Shown here: positions 21,801 through 31,171 of the stretch, in pieces
How the letters are laid out: each line of letters opens with the position of its first letter
How positions within the stretch are numbered: the stretch's first letter is position 1
From: Cryptococcus deneoformans JEC21
Lineage: Eukaryota; Basidiomycota; Tremellomycetes; Tremellales; Cryptococcaceae
Direction of reading: 5' to 3'
Assembly (NCBI RefSeq): GCF_000091045.1
Contig: NC_006686.1
Coordinates: 223,501 to 287,500, forward strand
Length of the DNA: 64,000 bases
Position numbers and translations under genes: made by a program
The notes under the pieces: generated by a model
Seen by the model: only the letters and a program-made list of their open reading frames with translations
The model's database searches: none
What the model was told of the DNA's origin: nothing

Positions 21801-23793
21801 CAGGCATCGCATCAGGAAGAATGTTTATTCGGTGGCGGACTTGGGAGGTGGACGAACAAATGGGCGGGTAGTGGGAGACATCAGAGATATTGGCTGGAAG
21901 GATGTCGGCAAATTCACGGAGGATGGCGTCGGAGTGGGAGTGGCGTTCAGTGCTTACGGTCGGGGATTCGACTGGTGTGATGGAGTTGAGTTGTAGTTGC
22001 ACAAGCGATGTATAGGATGACCCCCCTGCATTGAGGAGGTGATTTAAACGCTCCGCCCCATCAAATAGGCGGTGTTGACGACAGAACTGTAATCCGAGGA
22101 TAAGGCGGTATCGTGGGCCAAGGGCCATGGCGTAGAATGGGGTAGCGTTGTAGGTAGTGTCACCAATGATTACATCCACTACATACTCCTGGTCTACGAC
22201 TGGACCCGCCCGATTGTCTGCCATTTTGGTCCCCACCGGTATAATCGGCCGTCCTTGCCATCCCTGTTGCTCTGCGTACGCCCGGTCGACGACGTTGATG
22301 CCAGCGCCACAATCAACGAGTGCTGGGACAGGGTCTCCGTCAGCCTTGAAACGGCAATTGACCATGATGAGAGGTACTGACCCAGCGAGCGCAGACGAGG
22401 CATCCTGTACTAGAGTGTCTGTGACAGGGTCGACAGCGAAAACGCCGTGGTGGTCGGACTCGTCGTCGTCGGCAAGGGAGACGAGGTTAGCGACCGGCAC
22501 GGACGCGGAGGCATTGGGCGGGGTGGAGGGGGGGCGGGTTGGGCAGATAAGGCGGTGATGGCCGACAACGCGGCATGAGAAACACGCGTTGATGCTTTGA
22601 AGATAGGCGCGGGCGGATCGGCCGGCGTCACCGAGGGGGAGCCGTTTGGCGGGGTCGAGCCAGTCGAGCTGTTGCGTAGTGTGGCCCTTCGTGGTGGTGG
22701 AGGGGGCGGGGGCGAGTTTGGCAATGAGTGGAGGCGCGGGGACGGGAGCGATGACGTTGGCGACGGTTGGTGGGTAGCGGGGGCGTGTCGGCACCTGAAG
22801 GAAACGCGCCTCAAGCATGGCGTCATCGATGACGTCCATCATGATCTCATATAGGTCGGCCGACGTTGCGGAGAGCACCGTTTTGCCACGTGCGCGGAGA
22901 GCAGCTTTGGTGCGGTGAGTAACCAAGGCATCGACACCGTCCAATAGTCGGCGGTTGACGTCCACGTCGCTGAGGGGGTCCTCGAAGTCATGAAGAATGC
23001 CTTGGTAACTGATAACAAGGTGAAAGAATGCATCGAACGCGGCGGGTGTGGTGTCCAAGCAGCGGAGCTGCATGAATCGGTGGCGGAGTTTGGACTCCCA
23101 GCCGCGGGCGAGAATGTGAGACTTAAGGGAGACTTGCCATGCATCCCAAGTTTCGGCGTGTTTGCCATGGAGCTCGAGCCACGTGGTGAACCGGCCGCCC
23201 GATTGGGAGATCGAGGTATTTGCCACCGAAATCTTCCACGCGTGCTCAGCCGGGCCGGGGCTCCAGTGTAGGAGGGCGTCACGGAAATAGGTCTCCAAAG
23301 CGAGGAGGTGTCGCTGGAGTGCAAACGGGTCGGCGGAGGAGTGGGTCCCAAGTCGCGGCGGGGAGATCTTGTCCGGGCGGGACCCGCGTGTGGAGGGGGG
23401 GACGTGACGGTCGTTGCTGGTGGTGGCTTGATCGGCTAGCGCTTGGGTTGAACGGAGGAGTCCGGCAACAATAGATTTAAGCTCGTCGATCTCAGGAACG
23501 GCCGGGCCGGAAAAGGCAGTGGTGAGGCCCGGGGTCTTTCGGTAGGTTACACCCGTGGTGTCGTGTACAGGGGTGGTGTAGGTTACCAGCTTTTCGTCGG
23601 TTGTGTCAGGCACCGAAGGCACCGCGTTAGAAGTTGTGGGCGAAGCCAACTTGTCTCCGGAGCCCGCGGACGATAGGTGGTCTTCCGTGAAAGTGCCGAA
23701 GATGGGAACGCCAGTGGGGTGATGCCCGATGATGGGACGGGAAGTCACCTCGTCGTACGCAATGATGGGTTGGCCCTGAGAGTCGAACGCCAT
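18835..23793 (-). CDS. E-family Gypsy Gag-Pol polyprotein, intact frame
   Basis: One uninterrupted frame of about 1650 codons encodes the proteins that package and copy the element. I chose the ATG at 23793 (MAFDSQGQPI), 62 bp after the 5' LTR, because the open frame to its left has no other ATG and runs into the LTR. Order: gag; CCHC knuckle (CFSCRVVGHHRLIC, about residue 430); protease with LVDCGAG (Cys where Thr or Ser is usual); reverse transcriptase with CDFRGLN, KLDLTDAFFQ and YVDDIIIWG; RNase H (YLFTDASNTG, IPGATNVIADAFSR); integrase HHCC (ECHDAMGHFG, CPACQTSK) and D,D,E core (DFVGPLP, SIVSDRD, TDGISERSNK). A chromodomain-like tail near the end (RILQILEDRT...KARWLSRD) lacks clear aromatic-cage residues. 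Gag and pol lie in one frame with no stop or shift between them. Confidence 0.95.
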   Translation of the reverse strand: MAFDSQGQPIIAYDEVTSRPIIGHHPTGVPIFGTFTEDHLSSAGSGDKLASPTTSNAVPSVPDTTDEKLVTYTTPVHDTTGVTYRKTPGLTTAFSGPAVPEIDELKSIVAGLLRSTQALADQATTSNDRHVPPSTRGSRPDKISPPRLGTHSSADPFALQRHLLALETYFRDALLHWSPGPAEHAWKISVANTSISQSGGRFTTWLELHGKHAETWDAWQVSLKSHILARGWESKLRHRFMQLRCLDTTPAAFDAFFHLVISYQGILHDFEDPLSDVDVNRRLLDGVDALVTHRTKAALRARGKTVLSATSADLYEIMMDVIDDAMLEARFLQVPTRPRYPPTVANVIAPVPAPPLIAKLAPAPSTTTKGHTTQQLDWLDPAKRLPLGDAGRSARAYLQSINACFSCRVVGHHRLICPTRPPSTPPNASASVPVANLVSLADDDESDHHGVFAVDPVTDTLVQDASSALAGSVPLIMVNCRFKADGDPVPALVDCGAGINVVDRAYAEQQGWQGRPIIPVGTKMADNRAGPVVDQEYVVDVIIGDTTYNATPFYAMALGPRYRLILGLQFCRQHRLFDGAERLNHLLNAGGSSYTSLVQLQLNSITPVESPTVSTERHSHSDAILREFADILPANISDVSHYPPICSSTSQVRHRINILPDAMPVARAGFRVPLAWRDTLRQEIEKHRTAGRLRPSSSPWAAPAFLIKKENGKFRFLCDFRGLNSVTVKDRTPVPNIDDILQRAARGKVFAKLDLTDAFFQTLMHEPDIEKTAISTPWGLYEWVVMPQGACNSPATQQRRLNEALRNLISVCCEAYVDDIIIWGATDSDLAKNIRAVLTALHNSGFVCSPSKSKFFVDSVSFLGHVISPNHIGPDPKKVEALRAWPSPGCVKDLRSFLGLLQYLRKFIPHIATKTSVLTALLPPNKTAEKAYESRKRQLAKGLPAERLESLSWVWKWTTSAQDAFEALKEMVARITGLSPLSHEAILAGKTNLYLFTDASNTGLGAWLGTGLSPDNAQPIAYDSRSLTAAERNYPVHEKELCAIIHALKEWRPLLLGVPVHVMTDHATLKWFFQQPNLSERQKRWLLVLADYDLQISHIPGATNVIADAFSRLRNSDAHVNALTMMVLSPNAAFLDAVAEGYGQDPVMSIWREVDRCPPGVHTAEVNGARGVRTVLTYEDRLCIPEVLTLREQCLQECHDAMGHFGVEKTLELLRCKYFWDGMASDVKDFVSSCPACQTSKATTTKPPGLLHSLPVPPAKFSDIGIDFVGPLPQSHSFDYLIVITDRLTGWVALIPTVTTLTSSAFAQLYYDHWVSKYGVPQSIVSDRDKLFTAASWRRLNSLLGTKLKMSTAYHPQTDGISERSNKTVIQILRTWTDDQGRNWAANLQRVAFAMNNTIRRSTHHTPAELVFGKRLSLTPPFLPSTSATDQSLAQPTASEWDLAAQRMALEEGIARDELLLAKHRQSVQANKHRRPDPVYRPGDKVYLNTAEFRHEYKTATNRSAKFMPRWEGPFTILKAFPEQSLYELDVPVTSTQSTPRRHVSRLKPYRESEQYHQHAVPRLLDRPAVSSPRILQILEDRTLTPKGNHPKVYQVRARLAGEGPKARWLSRDTAQDYAGWQEAWEDFIGEDELHLDVLDVTTDVSQMFTQG

Positions 23794-23837
23794 GATGTAT
23801 GTTGGTGTGGTGGGGTGTGGTATGAATTGATTTGGGT

Positions 23838-23855
23838 AATGAGTTTGAAAAAAAG
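23838..23855 (-). promoter_or_regulatory. Putative primer-binding site of the E element
   Basis: Immediately after the 5' LTR end CCTTACA the minus strand reads CTTTTTTTCAAACTCATT. The same C plus T-run plus (C)AAAC layout follows the 5' LTRs of families A, C and F. No TGG start is present, and I found no long complement inside the E LTR. Confidence 0.5.
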
Positions 23856-24798
23856 TGTAAGGTCCGGACAATAGACCTTCACTGAACTGGTGGGGCTAGC
23901 TCGGAGGGACAGGGCTTGGAGAGAACTGGTGGGCTCTTAGGGCTGGCAGGGCTCGAGGCTTAACTTCGGACTGGAGAGGAGCAAACAAGATCCCAAATGC
24001 ATATGCTGATTATGTCCTATCAGCGACTAGTAAAGGAGACAAGATGAAGAATTGATAGGAACAAGAGGAGAAGGCAAGGTACTTGTGACTGTAAAGTCGG
24101 AAGAAGGAAAGGTTGAACACAACAAGGATAAAGGGATAAAGGAATTTGTGCGAAACCCAAAGAGCCCGAAGCTTACCTGATTATGTCCTATCAGCGACTA
24201 GTAAAGGAGACAAGATGAAGAATTGATAGGAACACTGATCAGGATTAGCCAGGGGGTCTGAGGGGAGAAGGTAATTAGTAGAGAGCTCTGCTTACAGAGG
24301 AGAAGGCAAGGTACTTGTGACTGTAAAGTCGGAAGAAGGAAAGGTTGAACACAACAAGGATAAAGGAATAAAGGAATTTGTGTGTCAACCTTTCCATGCA
24401 CTTTGCCTTCGCTCTCGAAACCAGTCGCGACCAAAGCCCGGTAAACACCGGGGCTTGTGGCATGAAAATCGGACAAGAAGCTCGGACTTAGGACGAGAAA
24501 TGGAAGAGAAAACAAGAAGAGAAAAAGCGGAAGTAAAATGATGCACGTGACCTGGGAGGGAGAGTGCGGATGCAATTTGACGCGCGCGACTTGGAGGAAA
24601 GGAGCGGAAGTAAATTGAGACGCGGCTCGGAGAAACAGGGGAAAAATAAAGCACGTGACCTGAGAAAGGGAGCGCGGATGCAATTTGACGCGCGCAACTT
24701 GGAGGAAAAAAACGGAAGCAAATTGAAACGCGGCTCGAAATTAGAAGCTGGGGAAAGTGGTGACCGTGGGTCACTGGGTCGGAGGCTAGCCTCTTACA
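23856..24798 (-). mobile_element. E-family 5' LTR
   Basis: The 943-bp LTR is indistinguishable by eye from the 3' LTR. Its intron-like insert is at 24235-24295. It is followed in the sense direction by the short leader and gag. Confidence 0.94.
24235..24295 (-). other. Intron-like segment within E 5' LTR
   Basis: The 61-nt segment starts GTAAGCAGAG and ends CTGATCAG in the sense direction. It contains TACTAAT and a CTAAT 12 nt or so before the AG. The second internal copy of the flanking segment lacks exactly these 61 nt. Confidence 0.75.
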
Positions 24799-26639
24799 AT
24801 AGTCCAATGGCCGGAGGCCAGAAATCTCCGCCACTTTCGCCTTCAGAATCTCAAACGCGGCGGTCGCTTCACTAGACCATGCCCAGACCCATGACAGGAC
24901 ATCCTTGGGGGACTGGCCCTTCCGGAGTGCACGCTGTTGCTTCTCCCAGGCTTTCTCGGCGGCTGGAGTCGGCGGGAGGAGGGCGGTGAGGGTTCGTGTG
25001 TGGGTAGCTAGGCTCGGTATGAATTTTCTGAGGTATTGAAGGAGGCCTAGAAAGGATCGCAGCTCTTTGACGGACTGAGGGAGCGGCCAGGAGGCGATGG
25101 TGCGGAGTTTGGCGGGGTCTGGGCCGATGTGGTTGGCGGATATCACGTGACCAAGAAATTTGACTTTGTGGCGAAAAAATTCAGACTTGGTGGGAGAGCA
25201 CACAAGCCCCGATTTTCGTAAGGCAGCCAGCACTGCTCGCAACCGTTTGTCAAGATCCTCGGCATCAGCAGCCCAGACAATGATATCATCAACATAAGCC
25301 TCACAAGAATCCCCCAGCAACCCACGGAGGGCCTCATTTAGTCGGCGTTGTTGAGTAGCAGGTGAGTTGCAAGCACCTTGTGGCATAACTACCCATTCAA
25401 ATAGGCCGAGTTCGGTAGTAATGGCTGTTTTTTCGATGTCTGGTTCATGCATAAGTGTTTGGAAGAAGGCATCAGACAGGTCAATTTTGGCAAAGATTTT
25501 ACCACAAGCAGCTCGATGGAGGATGTCGTCGACATTGGGAACTGGCGTGGAGTCTGGAGTAGTGACTTTGTTAAGGCCCCGATAATCACAGATAAACCGA
25601 AATTTTCCATTCTCCTTCTTAACCAAGAACGCCGGTGCTGCCCACGGCGAACTGGAGGGTCGCAATCGGCCAGCCTCCCGATGTTTCTGGATCTCTTCAA
25701 TTAACTGCTGTCGCCACATGTGAGGGGATCGATAACTCGCGGATTTGAAGGGTATCGCACCGGGGGTGAGGTTGATATGGTGGCGGACCTTTGAGTTGGC
25801 ATCACAGATCGGTGGGTAATTTGCAACTTCACCAATATTGTCTGGGAAAATGTCGTGATACTCATGCAGGATTGCTAGGCGGAGGTCCTCATACCCATCA
25901 GCGGTCGTCACTGAAGCAACCACGGGGCCAAGGAGGTCAGGAGCGAGATTGCCTAGCCGAGAAGCACCGCTGAGGAGCCCATGAGAGCGGATGAAATCCA
26001 GGCCTAGGATGACTTTATAGCGGGCATGTAGGGGCATGACATAACCATGTAGTGCGAAGACTTGATTCTGGATGCATACCTCTACTCCTACACGACGTTG
26101 TAAAGCTGGACCCTGTGCTCCTCCTGCTAACGATACCACCCGCCGTTGCTCTGATGGATAAGTTTGGAGTTGGTGGGTGGTGATGAGGGACGGATCAACT
26201 AGAGTGACTGTTGCTCCTGTGTCGAAGAGGGCGAGGAAGGGTGACCCATTAGTGCCTATGCGACATTCGAGAAGGATGGGTGGGACTGACAGCTCCGGCG
26301 CAAGGTGTGTGGCTAATACCTCGGCAAACGTCTCCCCCTCCTCCTGCTCAAATTCCGCTTCCTCATGGTCGAAGGTGCTTACAGCAGCGATTGCCGTGGG
26401 TTCCTTGCGCTTTGGGCAGTCGGGAGACTTGTGACCGGGTTGGCGGCAGAGGAAGCATCGCTGTTCACTGGCAAGGTGAGCTCGAGCGCGGCGACCAGCA
26501 CCACCCTTGGGGAGCGGAAGTCGTGGGTTGAGCCATTGAGCAATGTCGATGGGCGAAGACACTTCGGGCGAGACAGCAGCGATCGGCGTGCGGGTGGGCG
26601 CGATGGGGGCGAAAGCGGACTGGTAGCGAAGGAGTCTGG
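24799..26639 (-). pseudogene. D-family Gypsy gag end, protease and reverse transcriptase
   Basis: The minus-strand frame holds the end of gag with a CCHC knuckle (CFLCRQPGHKSPDC), protease (ALFDTGATVTLVD), reverse transcriptase (CDYRGLNKV, KIDLSDAFFQ, YVDDIIVWA) and the connection up to KVAEISGLRPLDY, where the E element inserted. The gag N-terminal part and the 5' LTR are missing, because at 26639 the sequence joins LTR D3 in the opposite orientation. The chance frame running on into the E LTR at the low-coordinate side is not element protein. Confidence 0.93.
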
Positions 26640-27229
26640 TGTAAGGCATGCATGCCAAACACGGTCATTATGATCCCAAGGTCTGTTTCACTTCATACAT
26701 AGATTTGCTGCCGCTTTTCTCTTATTTTGATTCCGTTTATTTTGCGCGCTCCTCACAGGCCTCAAAGGAATTTGCAGCAAGGAAAAGCCTCTCTTCTTTA
26801 TCTTTAGAAAGAGAGCCCTTTTCCTTTGGTTGTCCGCGACCTGCTGTAGTTCTTTTGAGTGCTTGTGAGTCCCACTTCCTACTTGGATTGTGGTTTTATG
26901 CTAACTGGGCGGACTTTAGTAATTATAGCTTCGTTGACACTCTGCCCAGGTATGCTTGTAACTTCTTCTTTATCTTTAGAAAGAGAGCCCTTTTCCTTTG
27001 GTTGTCCGCGACCTGCTGTAGTTCTTTTGAGTGCTTTAATTATAGCTTCGTTGACACTCTGCCCAGTGATCAACAAACATATGCAAACTCATAGACCGCT
27101 TCTGCGCCCGGACAATCCAACTACCTCTTTCCTTGCCACCGACTAGACAACAGTCGTGTTCCAGCCGTCTCTCTTTCAATCAAATCAAGCCGAACTCTTT
27201 CAGTGAACATCCCCCCCTGGGTTGTTACA
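26640..27229 (+). mobile_element. D-family LTR (copy D3), inverted relative to D1
   Basis: This 590-bp LTR is on the plus strand. Left flank tctgg and right flank accgg do not match. The right flank is the exact reverse complement of the left flank of D1 (ccggt), because both sit at the same base of mirror copies of A pol. Copy 1 runs 26792-26949 with the insert at 26865-26919. The stub beginning GTATGC is at 26950-26963. Copy 2 without the insert runs 26964-27066. Confidence 0.94.
26865..26919 (+). other. Intron-like segment within LTR D3
   Basis: 55 nt, starting GTGAGTCCC, with ATGCTAACTGG near its 3' end (branch-site-like CTAAC) and ending GACTTTAG. The downstream internal copy reads straight from GAGTGCTT (27036) into TAATTATAG (27037), so the insert is exactly absent there. 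Confidence 0.8.
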
Positions 27230-29655
27230 ACCGGGAGGGGGAACTGCTCAACACGTGCTATTTTGGCGGGGTCGGGCAGAATCTGTCCGGGGCGGATGAT
27301 GTGGCCTAAGAACGCTACTTCGTCGAGGAACAGCTTTGACTTCTCACGCGAGCAGCGAAGACCACTTCGACGTAGAGCAGAAAGAACACTCACAATATTA
27401 TCATGCAGGTCCTTCGCATCCTTCCCCCAGATGATGATATCGTCCACGTAAGCCTCGCAACATTCCCCAGTTAAACCTTGTAACGCCTCATTAATGCGAC
27501 GCTGTTGAGCGGCCGGCGCATTCCGGATCCCTTGAGGCATTACCACCCACTCTAGGAGACCGAGAGGAGTGGTGATAGCGGTTTTCGGGATGTCCTCCTC
27601 CTTCATTAGCGTTTGGAAAAAGGCATCCTTACAGTCAAGTTTTGCGAAAATCTTGCCCTTCCTGGCGGCACGGTGGAGGATATCCTGGACATTCCCCATA
27701 GGGTACATGTCGGGGACCGTGACGTTGTTCAGAGCGCGGAAATCACAGACCATTCGGAATTTGCCATTACCTTTGGACACGAGGAACGCCGGGGAGGCCC
27801 AAGGGGAACTAGAGTATCGAAGACGTCCTGCATTCAGATGTTCTAATAACATCTCTCGGAAACGTGGAAGCAGGGCTTCCGGTACTCGATAGGGTGGCGA
27901 GCGGTGGGGAGTAGCACCATGTTTCAAGTTAATTTCGAAGCGCACGCCAGACTTTGTTTTGGAGATGGTGGGGAAATTTCGCACGTCGCCTAGGTCGTCG
28001 CAGAAAACATCGTGGAATTCGGTCTGAAGCTTGCGTAGAACATCCGTCAGACTGTCGGACTCGGCGGCCGCGCGGGTCTGCGAAAGATTGGGGCGGGTGT
28101 CGGCGAATGACACTGTGGCGGTAGTCGAGGCGGGATTTGCGGCGGCGTGGGAAACTGGCGCACCTAACTGTTGCAAGCCTAACACAGACAAGTTCACACC
28201 GCCCGCCTCCAATAACCGAACGAAAGAATTTGATTCCGCGAGTAATCCGTGCCGCGCGAAGAAATTTAGTCCTAAGATACCATCGTAGGTACCGTGCAGA
28301 TCCATCAGGACACCATCGACTCGATACATGCGACCACCTAGGGAAAACGACCCGACGACCATATCTGTGACCAACGGACCCGCCAAACCTCCGGCTAGAC
28401 GCACTCGCATCCGTACCAACCCTTTCCTCACTTCCCAGCCCAGTCTCGCCGCCAACCTCGGATCCACAAAAGTTGTGGACGCCCCCGTGTCGAGTAAGAA
28501 TTTAGGGGAGGGGGCTGATAAACGGCTGTCAGCAGAGACTGGGACGGATATGGAGAGCAAAGGATGGAAAAGAGCGTACATCGCGTCACAGGTATCATCA
28601 TCGGCTGGAGGAACGGTTTGGGCTAACGTCAGATAGGCCGAGGTGGCATCGCCTGCCGTCAGTTCGGTCTCGAGTTGGTTGACCTTAGGAGTCGGAGCGC
28701 GTGTACGGGTAGGGCACTTGGAATGCTGATGCCCCGTTTTACGACAATCGTAGCATCGGTTCTCCTTGCGGAAGACTTCACGGATATGGCGGCCCGCCGG
28801 GGAGAGATAGTATGGCAGAGCGTGGGAAGGGTCGTGATAGTAGGACATGGAGTGGGGTAATTGGACGTTGTCGGAAGAAACCTGGTTGGTGGGACGGGAC
28901 CTAATCCGAGAGGCGGCATCCTCGTGTTGAATTCGTTCGACGTGGTTGCTGATCAAGGCCCGCAGTGCGTCCAGATCGTCGACGTGAAATTCGGGCAAGT
29001 CAACCAAGCGAAGGAAAAGGCGCTCGGGACAGGCCGCACGGTAAAAACTGGTGAGTTGTTGGTCGGTCGGGTATAGCTTGCTCCCAAGGAGGTGGGCACG
29101 GTGCAAAATCACTGCATTGTCGAATTTTTTCCAACCCTCCGACGACACCTCGTGGAAGGAGAGGCGAAAAAGAGCACGGCTTTCGCGGAACTCCCAGTTG
29201 GACGGCATGGCCTTAGCCTTGAAGGCAGCTGACCACGTCTCCCATGTCGTTATTCCATCGGCCTCCATACGGCGACCGTCTTGCTCAACCCAACCAACGA
29301 GACCAGCGCACTCAATCGAATTGTTCGCCAGCTCAATCACTGTCACACGGCGTCTCTCTTCCACCTCCTCGTCATCCGAGGGAGTCAGAAGGCCGTGTGT
29401 TCGCAAAACCTGTTGAAGCCGACGCAAATGGGTAAGGGCGCGGTCCGCATCGCCAAGGGGACCCTCGAAACGAGGGATGTCTGACGCCTTGGGCAATGGT
29501 ATACCTCGGGGTGTATAACGTTCCTTGGTAGCTGATAGTTTGTTTTGTTTAGCCAGCAGCTCAGTGAGGAGCGCCAGCGTATCGTCTTGTTGTTGGACGC
29601 GGTCGACCAGACGCGCGAGTAACTCCGTTGGAGAGTCCTGAGCTGATTTGGGCAT
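27230..29655 (-). pseudogene. A-family Gypsy gag-pol copy G2, mirror of G1
   Basis: Same content and same truncation point as G1 (gag, CYDCRKTGHQHSKC, LLDTGAS, YVDDIIIWG, ends at RVEQFPLP), on the minus strand. Only a few residues differ in the coding part, for example Leu for His after AHL, His for Asn before VERI, Met for Thr in DATYALF, Asp for Asn after TTFV, and Arg for Lys before KGLVRM. The leader 29656-29698 and LTR A10 follow upstream in the sense direction. Confidence 0.93.
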
Positions 29656-29698
29656 GGTGGATATGGTGTAAAAGGGTAGGTGCTAGTTTCGAAAAAAG

Positions 29699-30201
29699 TG
29701 TAGGCACTGGGGGTGCCTCACTGCGTTCGGTTGGCATTCGAGAAGGATGGGCGTTCGTGGTATAGGTCTAGAGGGCGTTCGGATGCGTTCGAGGAAGCGT
29801 TCGGTGTTTGTTTATAGTTATAGTGGTCTACTGGATGCGAAACTAGCAATGGTTGATATGCATGAGTTTCGCTTAGAGAAAGAGAAAACTATAACTATGT
29901 ATGAGATCTATATATATATATATATGTATGGATGTATGCAGAAACAAACAGAAGTCCATCGAAAAAAGGGGCAGAAATCCGGCGAAGTCCGCCGCCGCGT
30001 TTCGGCAGCAATTGCCGGTCCTATGCATGAGAATAAAATATCATGCATAGGAAAAGGCCGGACAGAGCTCGATGCCGCGTTTCGGCGAAGTCCGAAAAAC
30101 GCGTTTCGGCATCAAATCTCACCTACCAACATCGACCAATGCATAGGAATAAATCCTACCATATGGTGAGAATGAATGGTGGTAAGGGCTCTGCACTTAC
30201 A
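29699..30201 (-). mobile_element. A-family 5' LTR of copy G2 (copy A10)
   Basis: The 503-bp LTR ends next to the G2 leader. Unlike its mirror partner A5 it has no 24-bp deletion. Confidence 0.92.
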
Positions 30202-30668
30202 CCACGTCTCCCATGTCGTTATTCCATCGGCCTCCATACGGCGACCGTCTTGCTCAACCCAACCAACGAGACCAGCGCACTCAATCGAATTGTTCGCCAG
30301 CTCAATTACTGTCACACGGCGTCTCTCTTCCACCTCCTCGTCATCTGAGGGAGTCAGAAGGCCGTGCGATCGCAAAACCTGTTGAAGCCGACGCAAATGG
30401 GTAAGGGCGCGGTCTGCATCGCCAAGGGGACCCTCGAAGCGAGGGATGTCTGACGCCTTGGGCAATGGTATACCTCGGGGTGTATAACGTTCCTTGGTAG
30501 CTGATAGTTTGTTTTGTTTAGCCAGCAGCTCAGTGAGGAGCGCCAGCGTATCGTCTTGTTGTTGGACGCGATCGACCAGACGCGCGAGCAACTCCGTTGG
30601 AGAGTCTTGAGCTGATTTGGGCATGGTGGATATGGTGTAAAAAAGGTAGGTGCTAGTTTCGAAAAAAG
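30202..30668 (-). pseudogene. A-family leader and gag N-terminal fragment between two LTRs
   Basis: The ATG at 30624 starts the A gag frame (MPKSAQDSPTELL). It stays open until it meets the start of LTR A10 after a coding stretch ending at TWETW. On the other side lies the leader and LTR A11. This mirrors the 10519-10582 piece but keeps about 400 bp more of gag, so the break points differ. Confidence 0.9.
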
Positions 30669-31171
30669 TGTAGGCACTGGGGGTGCCTCACTGCGTTCGG
30701 TTGGCGTTCGAGAAGGATGGGCGTTCGTGGTATAGGTCTAGAGGGCGTTCGGATGCGTTCGAGGAAACGTTCGGTGTTTGTTTATAGTTATAGTGGTCTA
30801 CTGGATGCGAAACTAGCAATGGTTGATATGCATGAGTTTCGCTTAGAGAAAGAGAAAACTATAACTATGTATGAGATCTATATATATATATATATGTATG
30901 GATGTATGCAGAAACAAACAGAAGTCCATCGAAAAAAGGGGCAGAAATCCGGCGAAGTCCGCCGCCGCGTTTCGGCAGCAATTGCCGGTCCTATGCATGA
31001 GAATAAAATATCATGCATAGGAAAAGGCCGGACAGAGCTCGATGCCGCGTTTCGGCGAAGTCCGAAAGACGCGTTTCGGCATCAAATCTCACCTACCAAC
31101 ATCGACCAATGCATAGGAATAAATCCTACCATATGGTGAGAATGAATGGTGGTAAGGGCTCTGCACTTACA
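30669..31171 (-). mobile_element. A-family LTR (copy A11)
   Basis: The 503-bp LTR is positioned as mirror partner of A4. It joins the A leader on the left and an E-family pol fragment on the right (31172). Confidence 0.92.

Larger units (their letters stand above)
17368..24798 (-). mobile_element. Complete E-family Ty3/Gypsy element, TSD atagt
   Basis: The 7431-bp element has two 943-bp LTRs that look identical by eye, a primer-site-like tract after the 5' LTR, one long gag-pol frame and a polypurine tract before the 3' LTR. The 5-bp repeat atagt is present at 17363-17367 and 24799-24803. The D pol frame reads continuously across the insertion once one copy is removed. Matching LTRs, an intact frame and an intact duplication make it the youngest insertion here and possibly still active. 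Confidence 0.96.

Noticed and set aside
24385..24798. C-terminal extension of the D-element frame into the E LTR
   Set aside because: The frame is carried by chance into the inserted E 5' LTR. The true continuation is at 17367 and below.
27230..29655. The mirror copies as a sequencing hairpin artefact
   Set aside because: The arms differ at many positions and are separated by 13 kb of unique nested structure, unlike a missed-adapter palindrome. It is still worth confirming with long reads.
29747..31139. Recurrent open frames inside A LTRs (starting MGVRGIGLEG...)
   Set aside because: The same frame appears in many LTR copies because the DNA is repeated. It has no domain, is interrupted in diverged copies, and runs through the LTR promoter region.
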